DNA of 64,000 nt from Sphingobacteriaceae bacterium (GCA_014380615.1 JACMJM010000032.1:124001-188000), one strand, 5' to 3'; counted from the first letter of the stretch, positions 1 through 9,119 are shown. Numbers and translations are program-made. Notes: a model not told the origin generated them from the letters alone.

Positions 1-278
1 GAGATCACCGATCAGGTAACAAGTCTTTTTCTCCTGAAAATATTGTTCAGGCCAATTCCTTTTTAGATAAGATAAAACATCTTGCCCAAGAAAAAGGTGT
101 TTCAATCGGTCAGTTGGTGTTACGCTGGACCATCGATAAACCAGGTATAACCATTGCTTTGGCTGGTGCCAGAAACGCTGAACAAGCTATTCAGAATGCG
201 GGGGCTGCTGATATTAAGTTGTCTGCTGAGGAAATGGGTTATATTAATATGCAACTCGAAGATTTAGTGCTCTTTTAA
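1..278 (+). CDS. Aldo/keto reductase, C-terminal part (5' end outside window)
   Basis: The reading frame is open from the window edge to the TAA at 276-278 and gives about 91 residues. They include a helix with KGVSIGQLVLRW, then ITIALAGARNAEQAIQNAGA, which matches the end of aldo/keto reductases: the last barrel strand and the cofactor-binding helix of the (beta/alpha)8 fold, where the usual text is 'IPG(A/T)R..EQ...N'. Members reduce carbonyls with NADPH in the cytoplasm. The active-site Tyr, Asp, Lys and His lie upstream of the window and cannot be checked. The family call is fairly safe; the substrate is unknown. Confidence 0.8.
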   Translation, partial: DHRSGNKSFSPENIVQANSFLDKIKHLAQEKGVSIGQLVLRWTIDKPGITIALAGARNAEQAIQNAGAADIKLSAEEMGYINMQLEDLVLF

Positions 279-299
279 TAAGAATTCTGATATTTGACT

Positions 300-833
300 A
301 TGCTATCTTTGAACGTATTCAACAAGGGCTTTTTAGTCGGGGTAATATTTCTTTCTACAGTTGCCTCAGCTAATGGGCAAGTATATCATTATAATAGCGA
401 GGTCAGTTCGGTATACAAGCTTATCTTAAAGGAGTTTACTAAACCTTTGGCAATCAACTATAATACGAAAAACCGCGCATTCAAAAAAACTTCCTTTTGT
501 AAGCCGGGAAACCATCAGTTGGATACGAACAATGTTAAACCAGTAGATTCAGATGAGTGGCGGGCGTTCCTTGCGTCTATAGATACTAGCCGAGTCCTCG
601 ATTATAAAATAAACCCATCTTCTTTTGGCAGATATCGTACATCTAGTACTTCCCGTAAAAGAAAGAGCAGAATAACTCTGTCTTCACCAGTTTTTTCAGG
701 TGACTACCAGCTTTGTGTATGCTATGTAGACCAATACAACTCACCTCTGAATGCGGCAGGTGTACTGTATTATCTAGAAAAAACGGGGCGAGGGTGGAGG
801 GTTGTTAAAACAACAATGACTTATATTTCATAA
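300..833 (+). CDS. Secreted hypothetical protein
   Basis: This gene encodes 177 residues starting at ATG 300; an in-frame TTG at 294 is a less likely start. Residues 1-27 form a signal peptide (hydrophobic run GFLVGVIFLSTVASANGQ), so the protein is exported. The rest is basic and Ser/Arg/Lys-rich in the middle (near RTSSTSRKRKSRIT), with two close cysteines (CVC) and a C-terminal strand pattern ending in WRVVKTTMTYI, resembling small proteins whose last strands evaluate to a beta-sheet. I recognise no family. It stands alone, 21 bp after the reductase and convergent with the next gene on the minus strand. Confidence 0.6.
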   Translation: MLSLNVFNKGFLVGVIFLSTVASANGQVYHYNSEVSSVYKLILKEFTKPLAINYNTKNRAFKKTSFCKPGNHQLDTNNVKPVDSDEWRAFLASIDTSRVLDYKINPSSFGRYRTSSTSRKRKSRITLSSPVFSGDYQLCVCYVDQYNSPLNAAGVLYYLEKTGRGWRVVKTTMTYIS

Positions 834-837
834 ATCA

Positions 838-1026
838 CTATTTCTTCTTCGGTACTTTTGCTCCGGCCTTTTTGGCTTCCGACAACCCAATTGCAATCGC
901 CTGTTTATTAGAAGTTACTTTCTTTCCCGTTCCGGTTTTTAGCTTGCCTTCTTTCATCTCGTGCATGGCTTCCTCTACTTTCTCGCCAGCTTTTTTGAAT
1001 ACTTTGCCATAGGTTCTGTGTTTTAT
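838..1026 (-). CDS. DUF6496-like small basic protein, no canonical start codon
   Basis: On the minus strand a frame ending in TAG (838-840) reads TYGKVFKKAGEKVEEAMHEM, then KEGKLKTGTGKKV, and ends QAIAIGLSEAKKAGAKVPKKK. This is the pattern of the small Lys-rich DUF6496 family, which is common in soil bacteria and of unknown function. Family members start with Met just before the (R/K)YGK segment. Here the matching codon at 1024-1026 is ATA, and no ATG, GTG or TTG lies between it and the upstream stop at 1042-1044. The first in-frame ATG is internal (964-966) and would remove half of the conserved core. It is either a rare ATA start, a gene silenced by a start-codon mutation, or a sequencing error. 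Confidence 0.5.
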   Translation of the reverse strand: MKHRTYGKVFKKAGEKVEEAMHEMKEGKLKTGTGKKVTSNKQAIAIGLSEAKKAGAKVPKKK

Positions 1027-1110
1027 TTTTAACCGATCAACTTAAACAAAAGCTTAAAAGGCTTTTGAGTATTGATTTTGATTCGTAATTTCGCCTGATA
1101 AAATTTAGAA

Positions 1111-1326
1111 ATGGAAAATCCTGATCAGACTTATAAAGGTAAAAATTCTGCCAATGCCAATAACCCGGCTCATTATTCATTATTGGCAATAGGTGTTTTT
1201 GTAACGGTGTTAGGTGCGGTATTGCGTTTTATCGCAGACTGGGCTATGGTAGACGTAATTTCTAATATTATTCTTGTTATAGGAGTTTTTATTTGTCTTA
1301 AATCTGTCCTGGCTATTTTAAAGTAG
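1111..1326 (+). CDS. Small membrane protein, hypothetical
   Basis: The 71-residue product has a polar N-terminus (residues 1-22, rich in Asn, Lys and Asp) followed by two hydrophobic helices, about residues 24-46 (LLAIGVFVTVLGAVLRFIAD) and 49-70 (VISNIILVIGVFICLKSVLAI). It is therefore predicted to be a two-pass inner-membrane protein. It belongs to a type of short two-helix proteins that are frequent in Bacteroidetes and have no assigned function. It is transcribed away from the minus-strand DUF6496-like gene and is 87 bp before the next secreted protein. There is no sign of an operon partner. Confidence 0.6.
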   Translation: MENPDQTYKGKNSANANNPAHYSLLAIGVFVTVLGAVLRFIADWAMVDVISNIILVIGVFICLKSVLAILK

Positions 1327-1413
1327 TAGTCATAAAGCAGAGCACAAGCTAATTGTGTTTGAATTCTTTATTAAGAGATAAACCAAATGCCTGGCATCAG
1401 GCGTTATAGTATA

Positions 1414-2067
1414 ATGAAACGGATTTTGTTATACTTCATGCTATTTCTGCCATTGTTTTCCCTGGCGCAGAGTAATTCCAGCATTATAAAGATTGGTAAA
1501 CTTGTGTTAGAGGGAAGAAAGTCTTTTTATTTTTCAAAAGGCGATTCATCTGCATCTTTGATTATCGATACCCTTATTATGAAAGATAAATCCAAATTGT
1601 TTTTCACGAATAAGAAGAAGATAAATTTAGTTGTTAACCATGCCCAAATCGGTAAAGATTGTGTGATTTTTGGAACCGACGGTAAAAATAACGGTACCGA
1701 CTTAAACCTGTCAATGAATTTTATTGCCCTCAAAAGCCTTTATATTAATGTATCTGGCGAGGAAGCTAAAATCGCCAACAGACATTTTGATAATGGTAAC
1801 GGCGGGCAGGTAGTTTTAAATTATGTTTCAGGGGGTAAAAAACCTCAAACAACTGATAAGCGAGGCGCAGGCTATGTTTCTATTTCGAATAAAGCTGGCG
1901 GTAATTTGGTAAATCCTCAAACAGATATGGCTGTAATAATGGATCGTTTGCGGAACGGTACTGCCGGGAGGCCGCTTGGCCAATTTCCACAAGGGCGAGT
2001 ATATTCAGGAAATATGGGACGTGATGGAAAGGCGACAATTAAAGCTGTTTCTAGTCTTCCGAACTAA
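1414..2067 (+). CDS. Secreted hypothetical protein
   Basis: I chose ATG 1414 rather than the in-frame ATG at 1387 because a clean signal peptide starts there (MKRILLYFMLFLPLFSLAQ, cleavage after Ala-Gln). That leaves 217 residues. The mature part looks all-beta: short strands of the type LFFTNKKKINLVVNHAQIG and LKSLYINVSGEE suggest a right-handed repeat, followed by a Gly/Asn-rich tail. No family is recognised. The gene converges on gldB, and the two stop codons overlap by 4 bp with no terminator between them, so antisense read-through is possible. Confidence 0.6.
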   Translation: MKRILLYFMLFLPLFSLAQSNSSIIKIGKLVLEGRKSFYFSKGDSSASLIIDTLIMKDKSKLFFTNKKKINLVVNHAQIGKDCVIFGTDGKNNGTDLNLSMNFIALKSLYINVSGEEAKIANRHFDNGNGGQVVLNYVSGGKKPQTTDKRGAGYVSISNKAGGNLVNPQTDMAVIMDRLRNGTAGRPLGQFPQGRVYSGNMGRDGKATIKAVSSLPN

Positions 2068-3095
2068 TCAGGACGATACTTTGATTTATCGAGGATCTTT
2101 TGAAAATCCTGATCTTTCATTAACGCTTGTATCGTAACTTCAGGATTTTTGTCCATATATTCTTTCACAATCTTCCAGCCGATAAAAACCCCCAGTTTAG
2201 GTGCCGATTCGTTTTTTTCTCCTATTCCGGGTGTAAAAGGGGCTTCTGTAAGATATTTCTGAATTTTCATATAATCGGCTTCATACACCAGATTTTGCTC
2301 CAGAAAGTAACCCCAAATGCCTGCCTCGTAACTTTCCGCCCATTCATACTGTGCGGATGTATACCCGATTTTGAGCGAGTCGGGAAGATCTGGCATTACA
2401 GCATCCATAAAATATAAGATCTTGCCGTTATAAATCATTTTCTGCATTAATGAAGTAGTTTCATCGGGTTCGGGAAAAAGATCTTCCCTGATGAACGCTT
2501 CCATAACCCGTGGTGTAATGTTTTCGGGCGTAAAGCGTCGGGTAATATAGGCTGGCAAGCTGCCTCTTATCGCGGGATAAAACTTTGAATTGGCACCTAA
2601 AAACATGTCGAGGCCAACACCAACGTAGTTATTGCCGATAGGTGTTTGTACCGAAAATCCTGAGAAGAAAGCTATAACTTTCGGAATACCCTGATTTGGA
2701 TAATAATATTTTACATGTTTAAAAGCATCTTCTAATTCATTTTCCTGCTTTTCCAGGTCTGGAAACTTCGAAGCCACCTCGGCCTTTAAATCATTAAAAT
2801 CCTTATCAGTTAAAACTGTTCGTAGGTTTCGGAGATATGATGTATCGCCGGTATTTCCTACACTCAACATCCCCTCAATAAAATCCTGATAAAAGAATCC
2901 ATACTTTTTTTGAAGAGCAGGAATTTTCTCTTCGAGATCTTGTGGGGTTAATGAGCTTAGTTCTTTGTCGAACCTTTCAATTTTAATTTCAAGATCAATG
3001 TGGCTTACATCAACATCTTTTTTGTTCTTGCAGGCAAATACAAATAGAGCAATTAAAAAAAACAGGTAGATTTGGAAAGTGCTTTTCAAGTTCAT
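2064..3095 (-). CDS. gldB: Gliding motility lipoprotein GldB
   Basis: This gene encodes a 343-residue lipoprotein with an N-terminal signal and lipobox ending LFVFAC followed by KNKKD. The start at 3095 places the signal correctly; an ATG at 3134 would add 13 residues in front. The body has features I associate with GldB: IERFDKELSSL near the N-terminus, a Tyr/Phe-rich segment around QKKYGFFYQDFIEGML, YYPNQGIPKVIAFFSGF, and a Zn-protease-like end with AESYEAGIWGYFLEQNL and IGEKNESAPKLGVFIGWKIV. GldB is needed for gliding and for function of the T9SS machinery in Flavobacterium. Its presence fits the T9SS sorting domain on the pectate lyase at 23.6 kb. Confidence 0.9.
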   Translation of the reverse strand: MNLKSTFQIYLFFLIALFVFACKNKKDVDVSHIDLEIKIERFDKELSSLTPQDLEEKIPALQKKYGFFYQDFIEGMLSVGNTGDTSYLRNLRTVLTDKDFNDLKAEVASKFPDLEKQENELEDAFKHVKYYYPNQGIPKVIAFFSGFSVQTPIGNNYVGVGLDMFLGANSKFYPAIRGSLPAYITRRFTPENITPRVMEAFIREDLFPEPDETTSLMQKMIYNGKILYFMDAVMPDLPDSLKIGYTSAQYEWAESYEAGIWGYFLEQNLVYEADYMKIQKYLTEAPFTPGIGEKNESAPKLGVFIGWKIVKEYMDKNPEVTIQALMKDQDFQKILDKSKYRPD

Positions 3096-3150
3096 TTTAG
3101 CGTATAAAGCGAAAATAGCAAAAAGAGCAGACACACCTAAATATTAAATT

Positions 3151-3753
3151 ATGAGATATAAATTAGCACTCGCAATAGTATTAATCCCTTTCTTGTCTAT
3201 CTCCCAGGAAAGCGGCCGCAGCTTTCAGCTAGGCTTTACTTTATCGCCTACTATTAGCTGGCTTACGGATGATGGTTCGAAATTAGTTTCTGACGGAGCC
3301 AAACCCGGATTTTCGTATGGTGTAATAGCCGATTTTGGTTTTGCTAAAAATTATTTCTTCTCTACCGCCTTTACCTTAACCTCCCTTAACAGTGAAGCTA
3401 AAATCGCGACTGGGACTAACAAATACAGGCTGCAGTATATTGAAGTGCCCTTGTCGTTAAAATTAAAAAGTAACACATCAGGAATGGGGCGTTTTTACGG
3501 GCAGTTCGGACTTGGAACCGGGGTTAACGTTTCAGCGAAAAAGGATGATAGTTCGGGGAAGGGCATATCCATTTCATCGGATGTAAATACTTTCCGTTTA
3601 GGCTTAATTGCCGGCGGCGGAGCAGAATGGAATGTTGGAAGAAACCTAAATGTGGTTACCGGTGTTACGTTTAATAACGGGTTTACGAAGACCTTTAATG
3701 ATTACGATTCTAAAAATCCGTTTGTAACATTAAATCTCGGAGTGTTTTTTTAA
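3151..3753 (+). CDS. Outer-membrane beta-barrel protein, PorT-like
   Basis: The 200-residue protein has a signal peptide (residues 1-18, LALAIVLIPFLSIS) and then alternating amphipathic strands ending in Phe-Phe (FVTLNLGVFF), the C-terminal signature for BamA-dependent insertion. Strands such as YRLQYIEVPLSLKLKS and GQFGLGTGVNVSAKK are typical of the 8-stranded PorT/OmpW-sized family annotated 'outer membrane beta-barrel' or 'PorT family'. PorT itself is a T9SS component, but many paralogues are not, and I cannot tell which this is. It is transcribed divergently from gldB and sits 16 bp before nadE, so it is probably in the same transcript as nadE. Confidence 0.7.
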   Translation: MRYKLALAIVLIPFLSISQESGRSFQLGFTLSPTISWLTDDGSKLVSDGAKPGFSYGVIADFGFAKNYFFSTAFTLTSLNSEAKIATGTNKYRLQYIEVPLSLKLKSNTSGMGRFYGQFGLGTGVNVSAKKDDSSGKGISISSDVNTFRLGLIAGGGAEWNVGRNLNVVTGVTFNNGFTKTFNDYDSKNPFVTLNLGVFF

Positions 3754-3769
3754 ACAGTCAACTATTTTC

Positions 3770-5410
3770 ATGAAGATAGCTCTCGCACAGCTCAATTATC
3801 ATATTGGTAATTTTGAGTCGAATACAAAAAAAATAATCACTGCTATAGAAGATGCAAAACAGGCCGGTGCCGAACTGGTTGTTTTTGCCGAACTGGCAAT
3901 TTGCGGTTATCCTCCAAGAGATTTTCTCGAGTTTTCGGAATTTATTGAATTGTGTGATAACGCAGTTAAGGAGATTGCGTACGCATGTGTTGATATCGCT
4001 TGTATTATTGGTGTTCCAACAAAAAATCCCAGAATAGAAGGAAAAGATTTATTTAACTCAGCCTACTTTATCGAAAATGGGAAAGTTTCGCAACTGGTAA
4101 ATAAAGCGTTGTTGCCAACTTACGATGTGTTTGATGAATACCGGTATTTTGAGCCATCCGTAAGCTTTTCCTGCATTAATTTTAAAGGGCATAAAATAGC
4201 CTTAACAATCTGCGAGGATCTCTGGAACATCAATGATAATCCGCTTTATACCTCCGCCCCTATGGATGAACTTATAAAGGAGAATCCGGCTTTAATGATC
4301 AATATTGCGGCGTCACCGTTTTCATATAATCATGACGACAATCGCTATAAAATTTTAAGTGATAATTGTAAAAAATATCAGCTGCCGCTGCTTTACGTTA
4401 ACCAGGTAGGTTCTCAAACAGAAATTATTTTCGATGGCGGATCGTTGGTTTTCAATGCTCAGGGCGAAATGCTTGACCAACTGAACTATTTTGAAGAGGA
4501 TATCAGAATATACGAATTTAACGGAACCGAAATAACAGGGCATCACATAAAAGAGCACAATCCGTCGCCTGATATCGAGCAAATCCATAAGGCACTGCTT
4601 TTAGGTATTAAAGATTATTTTTATAAATCCGGTTTCAGTAAAGCGGTGCTGGGTTTATCCGGAGGGATAGACTCTGCGGTGGTTTGCGCTTTAGCTGCCG
4701 AGGCTCTTGGCCCGGAAAATGTGATGGCCGTACTAATGCCTTCAAAATATTCTACCGGACACTCGGTACAAGATGCCCTGGATCTGGCGAACAACTTGGG
4801 CTGCAAACACGAAACCATTGCGATAAAGGCTGCTGCCGACGCGTTTGATTCGATGCTTGAACCGGTTTTTAAGGGTTTACCTTTTAATATTACCGAAGAA
4901 AATATCCAGGCTCGTTGCCGTGCGATAATAGTGATGGCTTTTTCGAATAAATTCGGATATATCCTGCTGAATACCTCTAATAAAAGTGAATGCGCAGTAG
5001 GCTACGGTACGCTTTACGGAGATATGGCCGGTGCTATAGGTGTTTTGGGAGATGTTTACAAAACACAGGTTTATCAACTCGCAAATTACATAAACCGCGA
5101 TCGGGAGATTATCCCGCAAAACAGTATTGTTAAGCCACCATCGGCCGAATTACGGCCAGATCAAAAGGATAGCGACAGCCTGCCTGAATATGATGTTTTG
5201 GATAAGCTTTTGTATCAATATATCGAATTGAAAAAAAGTTCTCGGGATATAATAGCTCAGGGTTTTGATGAGGCTTTAGTACGAAAAGTAATCGCCATGG
5301 TTAATAAAGCCGAGTTTAAGCGGTATCAAACGCCCCCAATCTTAAGAGTTTCTCCCAAGGCTTTCGGGATGGGAAGAAGGATGCCGATAGTTGGAAAGTA
5401 TTTATCATAA
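3770..5410 (+). CDS. nadE: Glutamine-dependent NAD+ synthetase
   Basis: This 546-residue enzyme makes NAD+ from deamido-NAD, ATP and glutamine in the cytoplasm. The N-terminal carbon-nitrogen hydrolase domain (about 1-255) has its catalytic triad in view: Glu41 (FAELAICGYPP), Lys112 (NKALLPTYDVFDE) and Cys148 (ALTICEDLW). The C-terminal ATP pyrophosphatase domain has the P-loop LGLSGGIDSA near residue 295, then NTSNKSE and YGTLYGDMAGA. The length is usual for the two-domain bacterial form. It follows the barrel gene by 16 bp. A hairpin after the stop may end the transcript before tatD. Confidence 0.96.
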   Translation: MKIALAQLNYHIGNFESNTKKIITAIEDAKQAGAELVVFAELAICGYPPRDFLEFSEFIELCDNAVKEIAYACVDIACIIGVPTKNPRIEGKDLFNSAYFIENGKVSQLVNKALLPTYDVFDEYRYFEPSVSFSCINFKGHKIALTICEDLWNINDNPLYTSAPMDELIKENPALMINIAASPFSYNHDDNRYKILSDNCKKYQLPLLYVNQVGSQTEIIFDGGSLVFNAQGEMLDQLNYFEEDIRIYEFNGTEITGHHIKEHNPSPDIEQIHKALLLGIKDYFYKSGFSKAVLGLSGGIDSAVVCALAAEALGPENVMAVLMPSKYSTGHSVQDALDLANNLGCKHETIAIKAAADAFDSMLEPVFKGLPFNITEENIQARCRAIIVMAFSNKFGYILLNTSNKSECAVGYGTLYGDMAGAIGVLGDVYKTQVYQLANYINRDREIIPQNSIVKPPSAELRPDQKDSDSLPEYDVLDKLLYQYIELKKSSRDIIAQGFDEALVRKVIAMVNKAEFKRYQTPPILRVSPKAFGMGRRMPIVGKYLS

Positions 5411-5417
5411 CCTGATT

Positions 5418-5452
5418 TAACGCAGAAAGCTTTCAAAATGCTGTCTGCGTTA
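5418..5452 (+). terminator. Hairpin after nadE, possible weak terminator
   Basis: The arms TAACGCAGA and TCTGCGTTA are perfectly complementary over 9 bp and enclose a 17-nt loop. The following T-run is broken (TTGTAATT), so termination may be partial. Confidence 0.4.
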
Positions 5453-5469
5453 TTGTAATTCCTAAACTC

Positions 5470-6240
5470 ATGATTCTGACCGACACACACACACATCTTT
5501 ATTACGAACGAGAGCCGGAAAAACGGCGGGCACAAATGGAGCGGTGCCTGGATAACGGTATCACACGAATATTTCTACCAAATATTGATTCGGAATCTAT
5601 CCCAATGGTGAGAGAACTGGTGTTGGAATACCCTGACAACTGTTTTGCTATGCTGGGGCTGCATCCCTGCGATGTTAAGCCAGAGGCTTATCTAACTGAA
5701 CTTGATACCATTGAAAAGGCGATATCTCAAACCCGGATATATGCCATTGGCGAAATTGGCATCGACTTGTATTGGGATAAATCTACTTTGTCGATTCAAC
5801 AAGAAGCCTTTCGGATTCAAATTGGCTGGGCGAAGAGATTAAATTTACCTATTGTAATTCACTGTCGTGATGCCTTTGATGAAGTTTATGAGATATTGCT
5901 TTCCGAAAAGGATGAAAAGCTACGTGGAATATTCCATTGTTTTACCGGAACGAAGGAACAGGCAGATAAAATCATCAATTTGGGCTTTTATCTGGGCATT
6001 GGTGGGGTAATAACTTATAAAAATTCGGGTTTAGATAAAGTGGTTGAACAATTAGAGCTCCAAAATATCGTTCTTGAAACGGATTCGCCATATTTAACGC
6101 CGGTACCTTTTAGAGGAAAGCCAAATGAAAGCAGTTACCTGACTTACATTGCGCAGAAAGTAGCGGATATTAAACGCGTTTCGATGGAACAGGTAGCATC
6201 AATTACCACAGAAAATTCAAAATTGATTTTTGGGGTTTAA
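5470..6240 (+). CDS. tatD: TatD family metal-dependent hydrolase (DNase)
   Basis: The 256-residue protein is a full-length TatD-type TIM-barrel nuclease. The metal ligands are in view: DTHTHL at residues 4-9, GEIGIDLYWDKS, IVIHCRDA, FHCFTG and the C-terminal LETDSPYLTP. The family hydrolyses DNA ends (TatD) or deacylates misloaded aminoacyl-tRNA (related members) in the cytoplasm. The start ATG at 5470 puts the metal motif right at the N-terminus as in homologues. It lies between nadE and the asparaginase gene and ends 46 bp before the latter, so a shared transcript is likely. Confidence 0.93.
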   Translation: MILTDTHTHLYYEREPEKRRAQMERCLDNGITRIFLPNIDSESIPMVRELVLEYPDNCFAMLGLHPCDVKPEAYLTELDTIEKAISQTRIYAIGEIGIDLYWDKSTLSIQQEAFRIQIGWAKRLNLPIVIHCRDAFDEVYEILLSEKDEKLRGIFHCFTGTKEQADKIINLGFYLGIGGVITYKNSGLDKVVEQLELQNIVLETDSPYLTPVPFRGKPNESSYLTYIAQKVADIKRVSMEQVASITTENSKLIFGV

Positions 6241-6286
6241 GTACGCCTTTCCTTTTATATCTTTAGACAATTATTTGAGTTTGGGA

Positions 6287-7339
6287 ATGACTAAGGTTTT
6301 GATTATTTACACCGGCGGAACTATTGGAATGGTTCAGGATAAAGCTACAGGTGTACTAAAACCTTTAGATTTTGAGCATATTACCGAAAATGTTCCTGAA
6401 TTACAGCGACTACCGTACCAGATCACAGTTCATTCTTTTGATGAGATTATAGATTCATCAAATATGTCGCCGGTTATCTGGACGGAGTTGGCCGAGTTGA
6501 TTGAAAAAAATTATGAAACTTACGATGGTTTTGTAATTCTTCACGGTTCGGATACGATGGCTTTTACCGCATCTGCTTTAAGCTTTATGCTTGAAGGATT
6601 GAACAAACCCGTTATTTTTACTGGCTCACAATTACCTATCGGAGAAATCCGCACAGATGCTAAAGAAAATCTGATCACCGCACTTGAAATTGCGTCGGCT
6701 AAAACCGCCAGCGGCAAAGCGCGTGTCCCTGAGGTATGTATCTATTTTGATTTTCAGTTGTTTCGCGGTAATCGGGCCTTTAAATATAATAGTGCCAAAT
6801 TTGAGGCCTTTCGTTCGCCTAATTATCCGGTATTGGCGGAAGCCGGCGTTCATTTAAGGTTTAATGATAATGTGATTCGCAAATGTGATGAGTGCGTTTT
6901 TCGGATTCACAAACGATTGAATAATTCTATTTCTGTATTGAAGCTCTATCCCGGCATCAGTAAAGAAACCGTGGGGGCTATTGTCGGTTCTGCCACAGAC
7001 GCAATAATTTTAGAGTCTTTTGGGGCGGGAAATACCACTACCGAAAAATGGTTCCTTGATTGTCTTCATACCGCGATAAGAGGCGGTAAAGTAATTTTGG
7101 ATATTTCTCAATGTAAGGTGGGTACCGTAGAACTGGGGCGTTACGAAACCAGTCGTGATCTTAAAAACATGGGCGTTGTAAGCGGTTTTGATATGACTTA
7201 CGAAGCTGCAGTTACCAAGTTGATGTTTTTGCTGGGCCGCGGATTTACTTACGACCGTATTTGTTCACTTTTGGAGACCGATTTACGCGGCGAGCTTAGC
7301 AAAGTTAGCCCCATGAACTGGACGAAGGCTGTTTTCTAA
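6287..7339 (+). CDS. ansA: L-asparaginase, type I (cytoplasmic)
   Basis: I chose ATG 6287 because the family N-terminus TKVLIIYTGGTIGMVQD follows at once; an upstream TTG frame start would add unrelated residues. The 350-residue protein contains both nucleophile motifs: Thr in YTGGTIG and the Thr-Asp pair in HGSDTMAFTASALSFML, which hydrolyse L-asparagine to aspartate and ammonia. Lack of a signal peptide and the length fit the cytoplasmic type I enzyme. The ending region VTKLMFLLGRG is also typical. It is convergent with the sensor kinase gene, with stop codons 4 bp apart. Confidence 0.93.
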   Translation: MTKVLIIYTGGTIGMVQDKATGVLKPLDFEHITENVPELQRLPYQITVHSFDEIIDSSNMSPVIWTELAELIEKNYETYDGFVILHGSDTMAFTASALSFMLEGLNKPVIFTGSQLPIGEIRTDAKENLITALEIASAKTASGKARVPEVCIYFDFQLFRGNRAFKYNSAKFEAFRSPNYPVLAEAGVHLRFNDNVIRKCDECVFRIHKRLNNSISVLKLYPGISKETVGAIVGSATDAIILESFGAGNTTTEKWFLDCLHTAIRGGKVILDISQCKVGTVELGRYETSRDLKNMGVVSGFDMTYEAAVTKLMFLLGRGFTYDRICSLLETDLRGELSKVSPMNWTKAVF

Positions 7340-7343
7340 GAAA

Positions 7344-9119
7344 TTAAGCCGGAATGTTAACGGCAAGAAGCGTCCCCTTTCCCGGGGCCGAATCAAACTC
7401 GGCAGTGCCTTTTAAAAGCTCCACCCTATCCAGCATATTTTTTAGCCCGATTCCCTTTTTCTGATTCACCGCTGTTTTATCGAATCCTTTTCCGTTGTCT
7501 TCTACCATTAACAAAATCCCTTCTTCATCTCTTACAAGCTGAATATTAAGTTTACTTGCCTGAGCATGCTTAATTACGTTATTCACGGCCTCCTGTATAA
7601 TCCGGTAAATCAACGTTTCGGTTTGCTCATCCAGACGTTCGTCCAATCCGCTAGTCTCAAGGGTAACTTTGATTTTGTTCTCATCAATTTTGCTAAGAAA
7701 CTCTCTGACGGCGGCGCTTAGGCCAGCCTTTAATAAGGCATTAGGAATCATTTGGTGGGAGATGGTTCTCATTTCATCGTACGATTCGTTTATTAAAGCC
7801 ACAGAGCGGTCTGCCAATGATAATTCAATCTTTCCCTCCTTCAACTTGCCGAATAGAGTATTCATGTTCATCAGGGCAACTGATAGCAATTGTCCAACAC
7901 CGTCATGCAGGTCGGTTGCAATGCGTCTTCTTTCATGTTCTTCTGCATTTAACACTGCACGGGCTGTTTGCTCCTGATGTTTATTAATTTCCGATTGAAG
8001 CCTAGCCTCTTCCCTAAGCTTTCTTCGATTATAAATAAGGTATGACAAGCCTGAAATAAAAACTATTAATGTGGCTGCTATGGCCAGCATGATAGTTCGT
8101 TGCCTGATCTTAAGATTTTGTATGGTGGACTGCTGATGAAGTGATTTTATTTGCTGTTCCTTCTTTTCAGTTTCAAATTTCTTTGAGAGTTCGGCTATTT
8201 GTTTAGACTTGGTTTCATTGTAGATGCTGTCGTTAATAGTCGAGAAGCTTTGATGATGGCGAAGTGCGTTTTTTAAATCGCCTTTTTTCTCATAGATGTC
8301 TGCGAGGAAGTTATGAGTATGTTTTATGATGTCAAGAAACTTGATTTCGGTTGCGATTTTGATGGTTTCGTTCGCATATTTAATGGCACTGTCGGGTTTG
8401 TTCAAGGCATTATATGTTTCTGCCAGATTAACATGGATAATAGCCAGAGAAAATTTGTTATTAACAAGCTTCCTCAATCTTAATGATTCCTTAAGATAGG
8501 GAATTGAACGTACCGGCTGGTCTTTTTGCGCATAAATTCCCGCTATGTTTTCCATGCTATACGACATCCCCAGGGTGTCTTTTGCAAGTTTGTTGGTTCT
8601 TAAAGAGTTTTGATAGTAATGCAGCGCAGAATCCAGGAGTTTTCTTTTTTCGTACAGTACGCCTACCCGGTTATAACCATCGGCAATAGCCGCAGCATTT
8701 TTTGCCGCAAGCGCAATTTTAAGCCCTTTACTTACATATTGTCCGCTGGTAATAAGGTCATTATTCTTACTATAAAGACCGCCGGTTTCATAATATAAAA
8801 GCGCAAGTTCTTTAAACGGCGGATGTTTCTCGGCTTTTCTGATGGCGTTGATGTAAATTTTCAGGGCCTTATCATGTTCTCCGCTCAAAAAAAGGGTTAC
8901 ACCCCTTAATGCTTGTATTTTGGTTTCAGACGGTATGTCTTTTAATTGCTCAGTTAGTTTTAATGCCTGAGCAGCATAGAATTCAAGCGAATCAGGAGAG
9001 GCTGCATATACTGAATCAATTTTTTTCATTAAAAGCTTCAGTTTCCTTTGGCCTTGCTGCCCGAAAGAGTTGAGAAAGCAAAAAATAATAAGCAGGCACG
9101 AAGCTGATTTTAAATTCAT
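7344..9119 (-). CDS. TPR-type sensor histidine kinase, NarX/DesK class
   Basis: This 591-residue membrane kinase has a signal peptide (LLIIFCFLNSFGQ), then about 280 residues of periplasmic tetratricopeptide repeats (for example ALHYYQNSLRTNKLAKDTLG and SAIKYANETIKIATE). A coiled-coil and a single membrane helix (IMLAIAATLIVFISGLSYLI) follow. The HisKA_3 dimerisation helix carries the phospho-acceptor His405 in RRRIATDLHDGVGQLL, and the HATPase domain shows VNNVIKHAQA, VEDNGKGF and GIGLKNMLDRV. The TPR sensor plus HisKA_3 layout is common in Bacteroidetes. It is divergent from the NarL-type regulator at 9201, its likely partner. The ligand is unknown. Confidence 0.93.
   Translation of the reverse strand: MNLKSASCLLIIFCFLNSFGQQGQRKLKLLMKKIDSVYAASPDSLEFYAAQALKLTEQLKDIPSETKIQALRGVTLFLSGEHDKALKIYINAIRKAEKHPPFKELALLYYETGGLYSKNNDLITSGQYVSKGLKIALAAKNAAAIADGYNRVGVLYEKRKLLDSALHYYQNSLRTNKLAKDTLGMSYSMENIAGIYAQKDQPVRSIPYLKESLRLRKLVNNKFSLAIIHVNLAETYNALNKPDSAIKYANETIKIATEIKFLDIIKHTHNFLADIYEKKGDLKNALRHHQSFSTINDSIYNETKSKQIAELSKKFETEKKEQQIKSLHQQSTIQNLKIRQRTIMLAIAATLIVFISGLSYLIYNRRKLREEARLQSEINKHQEQTARAVLNAEEHERRRIATDLHDGVGQLLSVALMNMNTLFGKLKEGKIELSLADRSVALINESYDEMRTISHQMIPNALLKAGLSAAVREFLSKIDENKIKVTLETSGLDERLDEQTETLIYRIIQEAVNNVIKHAQASKLNIQLVRDEEGILLMVEDNGKGFDKTAVNQKKGIGLKNMLDRVELLKGTAEFDSAPGKGTLLAVNIPA

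Noticed and set aside
1527..1733. Reverse-strand frames inside real genes, such as this one
   Set aside because: They mirror codons of well-supported genes and have no independent start context or family features.
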